In this document: positions 1 through 6,333 of the stretch, piece by piece | How positions within the stretch are numbered: the stretch's first letter is position 1 | How the letters are laid out: every line of letters starts with the position of its first letter | Source of the DNA: Gammaproteobacteria bacterium | GTDB taxonomy: Bacteria; Pseudomonadota; Gammaproteobacteria; Enterobacterales; Kangiellaceae | Assembly (NCBI GenBank): GCA_013372875.1 | Contig: JABXIW010000031.1 | Coordinates: 1-11,043 of the forward strand | DNA: 11,043 nt | Direction of reading: 5' to 3' | The notes under the pieces: generated by a model | Told to the model about the DNA's origin: nothing | The model's database searches: none | The model's input: the letters and a program-made list of their open reading frames with translations, nothing else | Made by a program: the position numbers and the translations under genes

Positions 1-44
1 CCTGGTTCGTAGCCAGGTACTCTATCCAGCTGAGCTACATGCGC
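1..44 (-). tRNA. tRNA-Arg (anticodon ACG), 5' part only
   Basis: Read on the minus strand, the first 44 bases of a tRNA are visible: acceptor strand GCGCATG, TA, D arm GCTC-AGCTGGATA-GAGT, then anticodon stem CCTGG / CCAGG around the 7-base loop CTACGAA. The loop centre is ACG (window 8-10), the wobble-modified arginine anticodon that reads CGU/CGC/CGA. The D arm matches E. coli tRNA-Arg(ACG) as I remember it. The variable loop, T arm and 3' acceptor strand lie beyond the left edge, so I cannot tell whether CCA is encoded or whether other tRNAs follow. Confidence 0.93.
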
Positions 45-56
45 TTAGTGGGCGGT

Positions 57-84
57 ATTATGCCACCAGATTAGTAGAAGTCAA
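57..84 (-). promoter_or_regulatory. Sigma70-type promoter of the tRNA-Arg gene
   Basis: On the minus strand, TTGACT (79-84), a 16-bp spacer and CATAAT (57-62) give near-consensus -35 and -10 boxes. A GC-rich discriminator follows (ACCGCC, 51-56). Transcription would start at about 49-51, a few bases before the mature tRNA end at 44. A GC-rich discriminator is typical of stable-RNA promoters under ppGpp/DksA control; that this promoter is so controlled is inferred. Confidence 0.7.
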
Positions 85-107
85 TTAAGAATTCTCAAAA
101 TCTGGTG
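64..107. repeat. 9-bp perfect inverted repeat around the tRNA promoter -35 box
   Basis: CACCAGATT (64-72) is the exact reverse complement of AATCTGGTG (99-107), with 26 bp between. The pair brackets the -35 box of the tRNA promoter and lies in the 92-bp gap after the metalloprotease stop. No T-run follows on either strand, so it does not look like a standard terminator. It could be a long-loop hairpin in read-through RNA, a protein site, or chance. Confidence 0.4.
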
Positions 108-136
108 ATTTCTGATCACGCCATTACTCTACCAAA

Positions 137-2524
137 TCAGCCAATCGGCGAGCCAGGCGGCATTTTTACATCAGGCAAAGTGTCGATCTTTAATTCGCCA
201 GCAAAGTACTTATCCAACAAGGCTTTGAGCCACATAAAACGCTCAGGGTTACGATTAGCTTGAGTTTGCAACCAACCGTTAATTTTGCCAAGTTCATTGT
301 ATAAATGAGCTTTGACTTCTGGCGAAGCCTGTTTGGATTCCGCACTTTTAATCAGCTCAGAAAGCGTCAAATAATCGACCCTTTGTTGAATTAAGGCATT
401 CAAACCCTCGGTTTGATTAGCCATTAAGGTCGCATCCAACAATTGATTAATGGTCTCCGCCAAGCCCAACTGCTCAGCATTCATCGACTTTTGCTGCAAC
501 AAGCGCGCCAAACGCTGCGGGTTTAATAATAATGCCAAAGTATGTTGCGCCGAAGTATCCGCCATTGAGACAGGATCCAGCGTCATTCCAGTGTGGCTGG
601 GGAATGATTCGCGGTTACGATAATAGCCATAAGCCTTAGGCGGAATTAATGACAAAATTGAATCTGGAACCGCCAATTGCTCAATGGATAAAGTATCCAG
701 CAATGCATGCAAAGCCGCTGCTTGTTTATCTTTGCCTACAAATTTCAGCGGCTTAAAGCTATCGCCTTTGACGCTATACTCGTATTCAACCCCGCCAATC
801 AGCTTAACCGCGCCCTCGGTTTGGTAACGGTGGAATAAATACAGCGGCACTAGAGTCTCCGCCAATTCTGAATAAGGCGTGCCTTTGGCTAAATTGGCAT
901 GTCCAAATTTTTGCAATGCTTTCGCTCGAACCTGCATCACTCTTTGTAATTCCTGTGCAGGATTTTTGCCATTATCCCAAAGGTGCGCATCTGGATGAAC
1001 ACCGCCTTGCGGGCGAGCATCAGGATCAGATATAAAGCTTAGTTTTTTATCGCGCATCCCTTTAAGGATTTTTTTCAGACCAGCCTTTTCTTCTTCAGCA
1101 TTGGCAAACTCGGAATAGCCGTAACGAACCGCTTCTATGTCCCACTTACCGATATCAGTAGCATAGGCATTTTCTAAACTAATGCTATCGCCTTTCAGCT
1201 CCACCAATGGATGCGGATAATCCATCACCGAAGCGCGGCCATCAGGACTGGCGGCAAAATTATGTGCAATACCAAGGGTATGGCCAACTTCATGTGCCGA
1301 TAATTGGCGAATACGCGCTAAGGCCATTTCTTCAGCCGCTTTGGCTTTGGTTTCGCTGTTATCACCATAAATACCCGTCAATGCATTGGCAATCAACAAA
1401 TCTTGACGCACTCTCAATGAACCTAAAGTCACATGGCCTTTTAAGATTTCGCCAGTTCTTGGATCGGATACTGAAAAACCATAAGACCAGCCACGAGTAG
1501 CCCGATGCACCCATTGAATCACATTGTAACGAACGTCCAGTGGATCAGCGTCTTCCGGCAAAATTTTGACTTCGTAAGCACCTTGCAAGCCAATCGCATC
1601 AAAGGCTTGCTCCCACCAACGAGCGCCATCAAGCAAAGCCCCACGGACAGGCTCTGGTACACCAGGGTCGAGGTAGTAAACGATTGGCTTAATCTTGCCA
1701 GCACCATCCCTTTCGATGCGGTGACGATAAATCAATTTCTTATCAATAGGTTGAGTGATCGGTGTTGCATAATCCTTATAACTCAATTCAAAATAACCTG
1801 AGTGCGGATGGAACACTCTTGGCTGATAGCCATCATCGGGTAGTGCCACAAAAGACAAATGCTGCTGCACACTAATTTCATTAGGCGATGGTGTTACCTG
1901 TCTCACAAACTCACCCGCACCAGTGCCTTTAAAAGTCAAAATGCTTTCAAAGATGGTGTTCTTAGGGAAGTTTTTTAGTTTGCTTGGAATCAATGCTGAA
2001 CGCGAAGCATCCACTGAGTAGCTGCCCTGTTTTCTTGCTTTTAAGCGCTCGGACACGCCATGTAAATCATTTAATAAATATGGCGTTAATTCAATTAGCG
2101 CTTTTTTGCCTTGTGACGCTTTAACCTCAAAGCCCGCCAACACCGAGCTGGCAAAGGCTTGTGCAATCGAATCTTTTTCCGCCTGGTTGTCGGTATCTGC
2201 CCGATAGTCAGTGTTTAATTGCTTCAACAACACCTTATTGCCATAGCGCTCAAACTGCACTAAACGACTTTGTCCTAACTGACCACGGTCAAGCCCAATA
2301 TCGTTTGATCCAACGCCGTAAGGCAAGCCAGTGTAGTAAATAAAGGGTTGATTGAAATTGCTAATTTCTAACCAAACTTTACCCTGACTTTGACTTACAT
2401 AGTAAGGCATAAAACCATTAACTTTGCGGCTTTTAGCTTGGATATCAGACCAACTTTCTGCGCTTAGATTGGCACTAAAAGCAACCAGTAAAACCATAGA
2501 GCAAATTCGTAAAAAATATTTCAT
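137..2524 (-). CDS. Secreted zinc-dependent metalloprotease (metzincin type, DUF5117/DUF4953 group)
   Basis: A 795-residue protein, probably a periplasmic or secreted endopeptidase. Residues 1-22 form a signal peptide (K2, R6, hydrophobic 10-18, LSA before E23); it has no lipobox cysteine. The active site is the extended zinc motif HEVGHTLGIAH with H411, E412, H415, G418 and H421, followed by a Met-turn-like VMDYP at 433-437; together these are the metzincin signature. The stretch before it (about 340-380, with WSYGFSVSDPRTGEI and GHVTLGSLR) is typical of the large bacterial 'zinc-dependent metalloprotease' family carrying DUF5117/5118 and DUF4953. Substrate is unknown. The ATG overlaps the stop of the upstream M14 gene by one base (TAATG) and has no strong ribosome site, so translation probably depends on coupling. 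All catalytic residues are present. Family is firm; biological role is not. Confidence 0.9.
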   Translation of the reverse strand: MKYFLRICSMVLLVAFSANLSAESWSDIQAKSRKVNGFMPYYVSQSQGKVWLEISNFNQPFIYYTGLPYGVGSNDIGLDRGQLGQSRLVQFERYGNKVLLKQLNTDYRADTDNQAEKDSIAQAFASSVLAGFEVKASQGKKALIELTPYLLNDLHGVSERLKARKQGSYSVDASRSALIPSKLKNFPKNTIFESILTFKGTGAGEFVRQVTPSPNEISVQQHLSFVALPDDGYQPRVFHPHSGYFELSYKDYATPITQPIDKKLIYRHRIERDGAGKIKPIVYYLDPGVPEPVRGALLDGARWWEQAFDAIGLQGAYEVKILPEDADPLDVRYNVIQWVHRATRGWSYGFSVSDPRTGEILKGHVTLGSLRVRQDLLIANALTGIYGDNSETKAKAAEEMALARIRQLSAHEVGHTLGIAHNFAASPDGRASVMDYPHPLVELKGDSISLENAYATDIGKWDIEAVRYGYSEFANAEEEKAGLKKILKGMRDKKLSFISDPDARPQGGVHPDAHLWDNGKNPAQELQRVMQVRAKALQKFGHANLAKGTPYSELAETLVPLYLFHRYQTEGAVKLIGGVEYEYSVKGDSFKPLKFVGKDKQAAALHALLDTLSIEQLAVPDSILSLIPPKAYGYYRNRESFPSHTGMTLDPVSMADTSAQHTLALLLNPQRLARLLQQKSMNAEQLGLAETINQLLDATLMANQTEGLNALIQQRVDYLTLSELIKSAESKQASPEVKAHLYNELGKINGWLQTQANRNPERFMWLKALLDKYFAGELKIDTLPDVKMPPGSPIG

Positions 2525-5076
2525 TAGAATGCACCGTTAAAAAATAAAGCGTTGGCAAAAAGGCGAGCACTACCCATCCAGTAGCCTCTAAAATTGGGGT
2601 TATCATTGAACATCACGATTGAGCCTTGGCCTTTGCTGATGGCTAAAACCGCTGGCGAGTTTTTAATCGCATCGATATTGGACTGCGAAGCATAACCCGC
2701 CATCAAAGGCTCAGCGGCATAAGTTGCAACCGTAATAAAATCTTGCTCGGCAGGCTTTAACACTTGCCTGCCAGCTTTGGTCACTGGCAAAGAGCTTAAA
2801 TCTAAGCCATAGGTCAGTGGGTGCGTTAGATCTAATTGGGTTTTCAAAATTGCACCACCAATTAACTCTTCAGCAAAAGCCTGTCCTCTTTGATTGAAAG
2901 GTCGCTGAGTTGCAACCTGCTTTTCTTTTTCGGCTAGCTCAATAGGTACTAATTTTTGTTCTATCAACCACTTCACTGCACTGCGACTGGCGATCAGGTT
3001 GCCGCCAGATTGAATCCAAGATTCTAGTTTTTCTTTATCGCTATCGTCTAATTTGGGATAACGCCCATTAACCATAATCAAGTGACTATATTTGGCTAAA
3101 TCAATCTTGGTTAAATCTTTCGCGTACTGCATTGACACAGGAATTTGTAAGCGCTTATCCAACAAATGCCATGCCTCGCCCGCTTCATATGAAGAAACGC
3201 CATCACCTATTAACAATAAAGGTTTTGGTTGTTTCAAATGGTTTATGCTCGGGCTGCCTAGATCAATACCGGAGCGAGCAAAGCCGGTGCCTAGCGCAAA
3301 CAAGTCAATACCTTTGTCTTGAGCATAATCTTGCCATAGCGCTTTAACTGCATCTTTATCTTGTGAATTTTTAATGGGTACAACTAAAGTTCCTGGCTGG
3401 AATTGCTTTTCATTTTGACTAACTGGCAAGCTGAAAGCCTTATTTGCTAATTGCACCTTGATACCTTTTTGCAATAGTTTATTAGCAAAGCCTAAGCTGT
3501 AAAAATTATCTGGCGAAAAAGCAAATGCCACTGGATTTTCTATATCAAGTAATTGACCTTGTTGAGTTACAACTGTTTTTGTTGATAGTGATGCTAATGG
3601 CCGCGGATCTAAAAACTGATATTGCAAATTGAACGCTAAAGGCATGGTCCAAGCCGAAACGTCATAAAAGGTATTGTCTTCAAACTTGGTGCGCGTCTCG
3701 AATATGGCTTTAATCAAACCGTATTGGGCTTGAGAGCTTTTTACCAAATAGCTATTGCTAGCAGAGTATTTGTTTTTATCGAAAACAGCATCTGATTTTA
3801 ATTGCTCAACCGAAATTTGATGCTGATTCAAAATACTCAAAAATTCTTGCAAGCGGCCAGCATCATTCGAGCTGAAAACTATGCCTTGTTGTGTGTCGCG
3901 GCTAGCCTCGGCTTTTTGCTGGGAAAAGAAATCTTGCTGATACTGTTTTAGGCTTTGATTTAACTCATTAGCCGCTTTCAAAGTTGAAAAAGAAGTCGCC
4001 ACTTGATTACGCACTGCAAACGGAAAGCTAAGCTCACCATTGACCGACTCTTGCAAATGACCGCGTGCACTAGCCTGCTCGAATAATATACCAATACCAC
4101 CATTAATATCGGGGAAGGTCGAACCTTTACCATAATAAAAATCATCGAAACTTTCTTTGCTGTAGTACGCCACACCTAAATCATCCAAAGCCTTGGCATG
4201 ATATTTTGCGATCTCATTGGTCAACTCGAAATTTTCATCCGAGGTTAGCGGGTTTTGTCGACTGGGTACGCCAGGCTGGAAAAAGTAGGTGGCATTAGTG
4301 CCCATTTCGTGGAAATCACCCACAATATTTGGCCGCCAATCATAAAATAATTTTACCCTTGCACGACTTTCTGGATGTTGCAAAAGCAGCCAGTCACGAT
4401 TCAAGTCAAACCAATAATGATTAGTTCTGCCCGCTGGCCAGGCTTCGTTAAGCTCCATAGAGTCTGGATCTGATACCAATTCAGCGCCTTTATATCGATT
4501 GACCCAATTGGCAAACCGATCCAAACCATCAGGGTTCAGCATGGGATCGATAATCACAATATTGTGCTGCAGCAAATTCTGAATCCATGACTCCTTTGAG
4601 GCGGCCAAACGATAAGCCACTAACGGAGCCGCATTAGCACCGCTGGCTTCGTTACCATGTACTGAATAACCCAAATAAATCACGTTAGGCACATCAGCAA
4701 ATTTTAAATTTTTGCGATTAGCCTGAATATCCGACAATTTTGCTAAATTTTCTGGAGAAGAAATAAAAGCGGCAATTAATGGTCTTTGCTCATGAGAATG
4801 GCCGGTAACTTGCAGTTCGACTTTAGCTGAAGATTCCGCAAGCGCCTTGAAATAAGCATAAGATTGATCAGGTCGAATATGCCAATCGCCAATGGCATAG
4901 CCTAAAGTTCCACTGGGTGTATGAGTGGTGTTATCGAATTCTAGAATTTGATTAAAAAAATAATCAAACTTATCTATCGAACCATTAGTTTCTTTTGCCG
5001 CTAAATTAAGGCTTAACAAAACCGTAACAATGGTGATTGGTAGCAATACCCCTAGTTTTTTTATGGTCATTGGCAT
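2524..5076 (-). CDS. Secreted M14-family zinc carboxypeptidase-like protein
   Basis: With the start used here the protein has 850 residues. Residues 1 to about 27 form a signal peptide (KK, then a long hydrophobic run ending LNLAA). The N-terminal half is an M14 peptidase: HGNE gives zinc ligands H140 and E143, DLNRDW gives the substrate-binding Asn226/Arg227 pair, DFHEMG gives the third ligand H256, and FEQAS gives the catalytic glutamate E333. The order and spacing match carboxypeptidase A. The C-terminal half contains a stretch (from about residue 620) that resembles a class I amidotransferase-like fold, as in other long bacterial M14 proteins. The frame is open to an ATG at 5139, with further ATGs at 5103, 5076 and 5070. 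I chose 5076 because it gives a compact signal peptide and lies after the candidate transcription start; 5070 is equally good. The cleaved substrate is unknown. It heads a two-gene unit with the metalloprotease. Confidence 0.9.
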   Translation of the reverse strand: MPMTIKKLGVLLPITIVTVLLSLNLAAKETNGSIDKFDYFFNQILEFDNTTHTPSGTLGYAIGDWHIRPDQSYAYFKALAESSAKVELQVTGHSHEQRPLIAAFISSPENLAKLSDIQANRKNLKFADVPNVIYLGYSVHGNEASGANAAPLVAYRLAASKESWIQNLLQHNIVIIDPMLNPDGLDRFANWVNRYKGAELVSDPDSMELNEAWPAGRTNHYWFDLNRDWLLLQHPESRARVKLFYDWRPNIVGDFHEMGTNATYFFQPGVPSRQNPLTSDENFELTNEIAKYHAKALDDLGVAYYSKESFDDFYYGKGSTFPDINGGIGILFEQASARGHLQESVNGELSFPFAVRNQVATSFSTLKAANELNQSLKQYQQDFFSQQKAEASRDTQQGIVFSSNDAGRLQEFLSILNQHQISVEQLKSDAVFDKNKYSASNSYLVKSSQAQYGLIKAIFETRTKFEDNTFYDVSAWTMPLAFNLQYQFLDPRPLASLSTKTVVTQQGQLLDIENPVAFAFSPDNFYSLGFANKLLQKGIKVQLANKAFSLPVSQNEKQFQPGTLVVPIKNSQDKDAVKALWQDYAQDKGIDLFALGTGFARSGIDLGSPSINHLKQPKPLLLIGDGVSSYEAGEAWHLLDKRLQIPVSMQYAKDLTKIDLAKYSHLIMVNGRYPKLDDSDKEKLESWIQSGGNLIASRSAVKWLIEQKLVPIELAEKEKQVATQRPFNQRGQAFAEELIGGAILKTQLDLTHPLTYGLDLSSLPVTKAGRQVLKPAEQDFITVATYAAEPLMAGYASQSNIDAIKNSPAVLAISKGQGSIVMFNDNPNFRGYWMGSARLFANALFFNGAF

Positions 5077-5101
5077 TTGGTCAATTATTCTAATTAAACT
5101 C

Positions 5102-5129
5102 ATTCTAACGCTTGCAAACTTCACCGCAA
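5102..5129 (-). promoter_or_regulatory. Candidate promoter of the M14 peptidase gene
   Basis: On the minus strand, TTGCGG (5124-5129), 16 bp and TAGAAT (5102-5107) form a moderate sigma70 promoter with a start near 5095. This would exclude the ATGs at 5139 and 5103 from the message and supports a start at 5076 or 5070. Its -35 box overlaps the -35 box proposed for nfuA on the other strand. Another minus-strand CATAAT lies at 5156-5161 but has no good -35. Confidence 0.4.
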
Positions 5130-5149
5130 GCCCAAACATAGAGTATAAT
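5120..5149 (+). promoter_or_regulatory. Candidate promoter of nfuA
   Basis: A perfect TATAAT at 5144-5149 lies 30 bp before the nfuA ATG. The best -35 is TTCACC (5120-5125) with an 18-bp spacer. Transcription would start near 5156, giving a leader of about 23 bases. In E. coli nfuA is controlled by IscR; I could not find a convincing IscR site here. Confidence 0.55.
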
Positions 5150-5178
5150 CACCCCATTATGTAACAATGAGTTAGTCG

Positions 5179-5757
5179 ATGATTAATATTTCAGAAGGCG
5201 CACAAGAGCATTTCCGTCGCCTATTAGCTGGCCAAGAAGAGCCAGATACGGGTATTCGCGTTTTTGTGGTCAATCCAGGTACATCGCATGCTGAGTGCGG
5301 CGTTTCTTACTGCCCGCCCGATGCGGTAGAAGATAATGATACGGAATTAAAATTCGAAGGCTTTTCAGCTTTTGTCGATGCTGACAGCGCGCCATATCTA
5401 GAAGATGCTGAAATTGATTATCAAAAAGAGCAAACTGGTGGCCAATTAACCCTTAAAGCACCAAATGCTAAAGCACGCAAAGTCGATGATGATGCGCCAG
5501 TAGAAGATCGAATTAAGTATTTGCTAGAGTCTGAAATTAATCCTGAGCTTGCCAATCATGGTGGCCAAGTGAGCTTAACCGAATTTACTAAAGACGGTAT
5601 TGCTGTATTGCAATTCGGTGGTGGCTGCCAAGGCTGCGGTATGGTTGATGTAACTTTAAAAGAAGGTATCGAGAAAACCCTAGTCGAGAAAATCCCTGAA
5701 GTCACTGGCGTAAAAGACGTTACTGAGCACGCTGCAGGGGAGAATCCTTATTATTAA
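5179..5757 (+). CDS. nfuA: Fe-S cluster carrier protein NfuA
   Basis: A 192-residue cytoplasmic protein, one residue longer than E. coli NfuA and alignable with it from end to end by eye. Residues 1 to about 95 are the degenerate A-type carrier domain, with conserved stretches such as [22 protein letters not shown] and [11 protein letters not shown]. Residues from about 108 are the Nfu domain with [19 protein letters not shown], where C150 and C153 form the CxxC that holds a [4Fe-4S] cluster at the dimer interface. NfuA passes clusters to apo-proteins such as aconitase and lipoyl synthase, mainly under oxidative stress or iron limitation. The ATG at 5179 fits the family N-terminus (MIxIS), although the ribosome site is weak. 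It is transcribed divergently from the peptidase pair and followed after 4 bp by a lipoprotein gene. Confidence 0.97.
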   Translation: MINISEGAQEHFRRLLAGQEEPDTGIRVFVVNPGTSHAECGVSYCPPDAVEDNDTELKFEGFSAFVDADSAPYLEDAEIDYQKEQTGGQLTLKAPNAKARKVDDDAPVEDRIKYLLESEINPELANHGGQVSLTEFTKDGIAVLQFGGGCQGCGMVDVTLKEGIEKTLVEKIPEVTGVKDVTEHAAGENPYY

Positions 5758-5761
5758 ACTA

Positions 5762-6094
5762 GTGGATTTAAAAATAACTCTTTTGGGGCTAGCAACTATT
5801 GCTAGTCTTTCTGCTTGTGTCGGCCAGCCAATCAAAGTAGAAGCCGCACAAATTCGTTTACTGGATTCAGAGCCTACTGACTGTCAACTTCTTGGCGAAG
5901 TCCGCGGAACTCAGGGCAATATCGTGACGGGACTTTTTACCAAGGATAAAGAGTTAATTTCTGGCGCTAAAAACGATATTCGAAATCAAGCCCTATTGCT
6001 AGGCGCGAATAGCTTATTCATTACCCACACCAATCCAAATCGCACCCATAACCTCGATTTTTATAGCTTTTACGGGAAGGCTTATAAGTGCTAA
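5762..6094 (+). CDS. Small DUF4156-family lipoprotein, GTG start
   Basis: A 110-residue protein beginning with a lipoprotein signal peptide: K4, hydrophobic core to about 16, lipobox LSAC with C19 as the acylated cysteine. The residue after it is V20, not Asp, which favours the outer membrane. The mature part (LLGEVRGTQGN, then GAKNDIRNQALLLGANSLFI) matches the DUF4156 pattern of small lipoproteins, the family of E. coli YjeI. C41 and the last residue C110 could form a disulfide. No function is established for the family. The start is GTG at 5762, 4 bp after the nfuA stop and without a good ribosome site (a purine run lies too far upstream, near 5736-5744), so it is probably co-transcribed and coupled with nfuA. 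No ATG offers a better signal peptide. Confidence 0.85.
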   Translation: MDLKITLLGLATIASLSACVGQPIKVEAAQIRLLDSEPTDCQLLGEVRGTQGNIVTGLFTKDKELISGAKNDIRNQALLLGANSLFITHTNPNRTHNLDFYSFYGKAYKC

Positions 6095-6124
6095 CTTTAT
6101 TACTTGAAAACAAGCATTAACACT
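6087..6124. terminator. Weak imperfect stem at the convergent gene ends
   Basis: AGTGCTAA (6087-6094) can pair, with one mismatch, with TTAACACT (6117-6124), and the loop holds a 4-bp stem CTTG-AAAA-CAAG (6103-6114). It spans both stop codons of the convergent lipoprotein and membrane-protein genes. There is no T-run on either strand, so intrinsic termination is doubtful. It is the only candidate terminator structure in the 5-bp gap. Confidence 0.2.
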
Positions 6125-6333
6125 AGAATTAACAATTGAAATAAAGATAATTTTAATGCCATTACACAAGCACTCTTTCCTTTCTCTTTAAACATTGAGT
6201 GTGAAAACATCCAAAAAGGAGTAAGCATCCAAAACTTACTTTCTCCCTCTTTAATATCATCAAAAGCTTCTATCCATAGAAATAAATAATAAACGCTAGC
6301 TAAAAAGAATAATATTAAAAGAGCAAAGGTCAA
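6100..6333 (-). CDS. Uncharacterised two-helix inner-membrane protein, TTG start
   Basis: A 77-residue protein I do not recognise by name. It has a hydrophobic helix at about 2-21 (start to LFLWI), an acidic segment EAFDDIKEGE, an aromatic middle FWMLTPFWMFSHSMF at 34-48, a basic patch KEKGK at 49-53, and a second helix at about 56-76. This suggests a helical hairpin in the inner membrane. The start is TTG at 6331-6333, inside the aspartate kinase stop (TTGA, 4 shared bases), so it is the last gene of the glnE-side unit and likely made by reinitiation. Initiation at Met36 would lose the first helix. It ends 5 bp from the convergent lipoprotein gene. Hydrophobicity and exact stop/start overlap support a real gene; function is unknown. 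Confidence 0.7.
   Translation of the reverse strand: MTFALLILFFLASVYYLFLWIEAFDDIKEGESKFWMLTPFWMFSHSMFKEKGKSACVMALKLSLFQLLILVLMLVFK

Noticed and set aside
1..44. tRNA-Arg as an integration site of a mobile element
   Set aside because: Integration uses the tRNA 3' end, which lies outside the window. The visible side holds ordinary chromosomal genes and no integrase or repeated tRNA fragment.
105..119. Intrinsic terminator for the metalloprotease gene (GTGAT / ATCAC)
   Set aside because: The stem is only 5 bp and the following bases on the minus strand (CAGATTTTGAG) are not a proper T-run.
1207..1801. Open frames of 97 and 98 codons on the plus strand within the metalloprotease gene
   Set aside because: They lie opposite a gene with complete motifs, have no recognisable domains or ribosome sites, and look like reverse-strand shadows.
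3092..3347. Two overlapping plus-strand frames of 71-76 codons inside the M14 gene
   Set aside because: They overlap each other and a well-supported gene and show no family features.
5077..5139. A longer M14 protein starting at 5139 or 5103
   Set aside because: The extra residues would put up to 23 residues before a normal signal peptide and overlap the candidate promoter. No ribosome site supports them, though none strongly supports 5076 or 5070 either.
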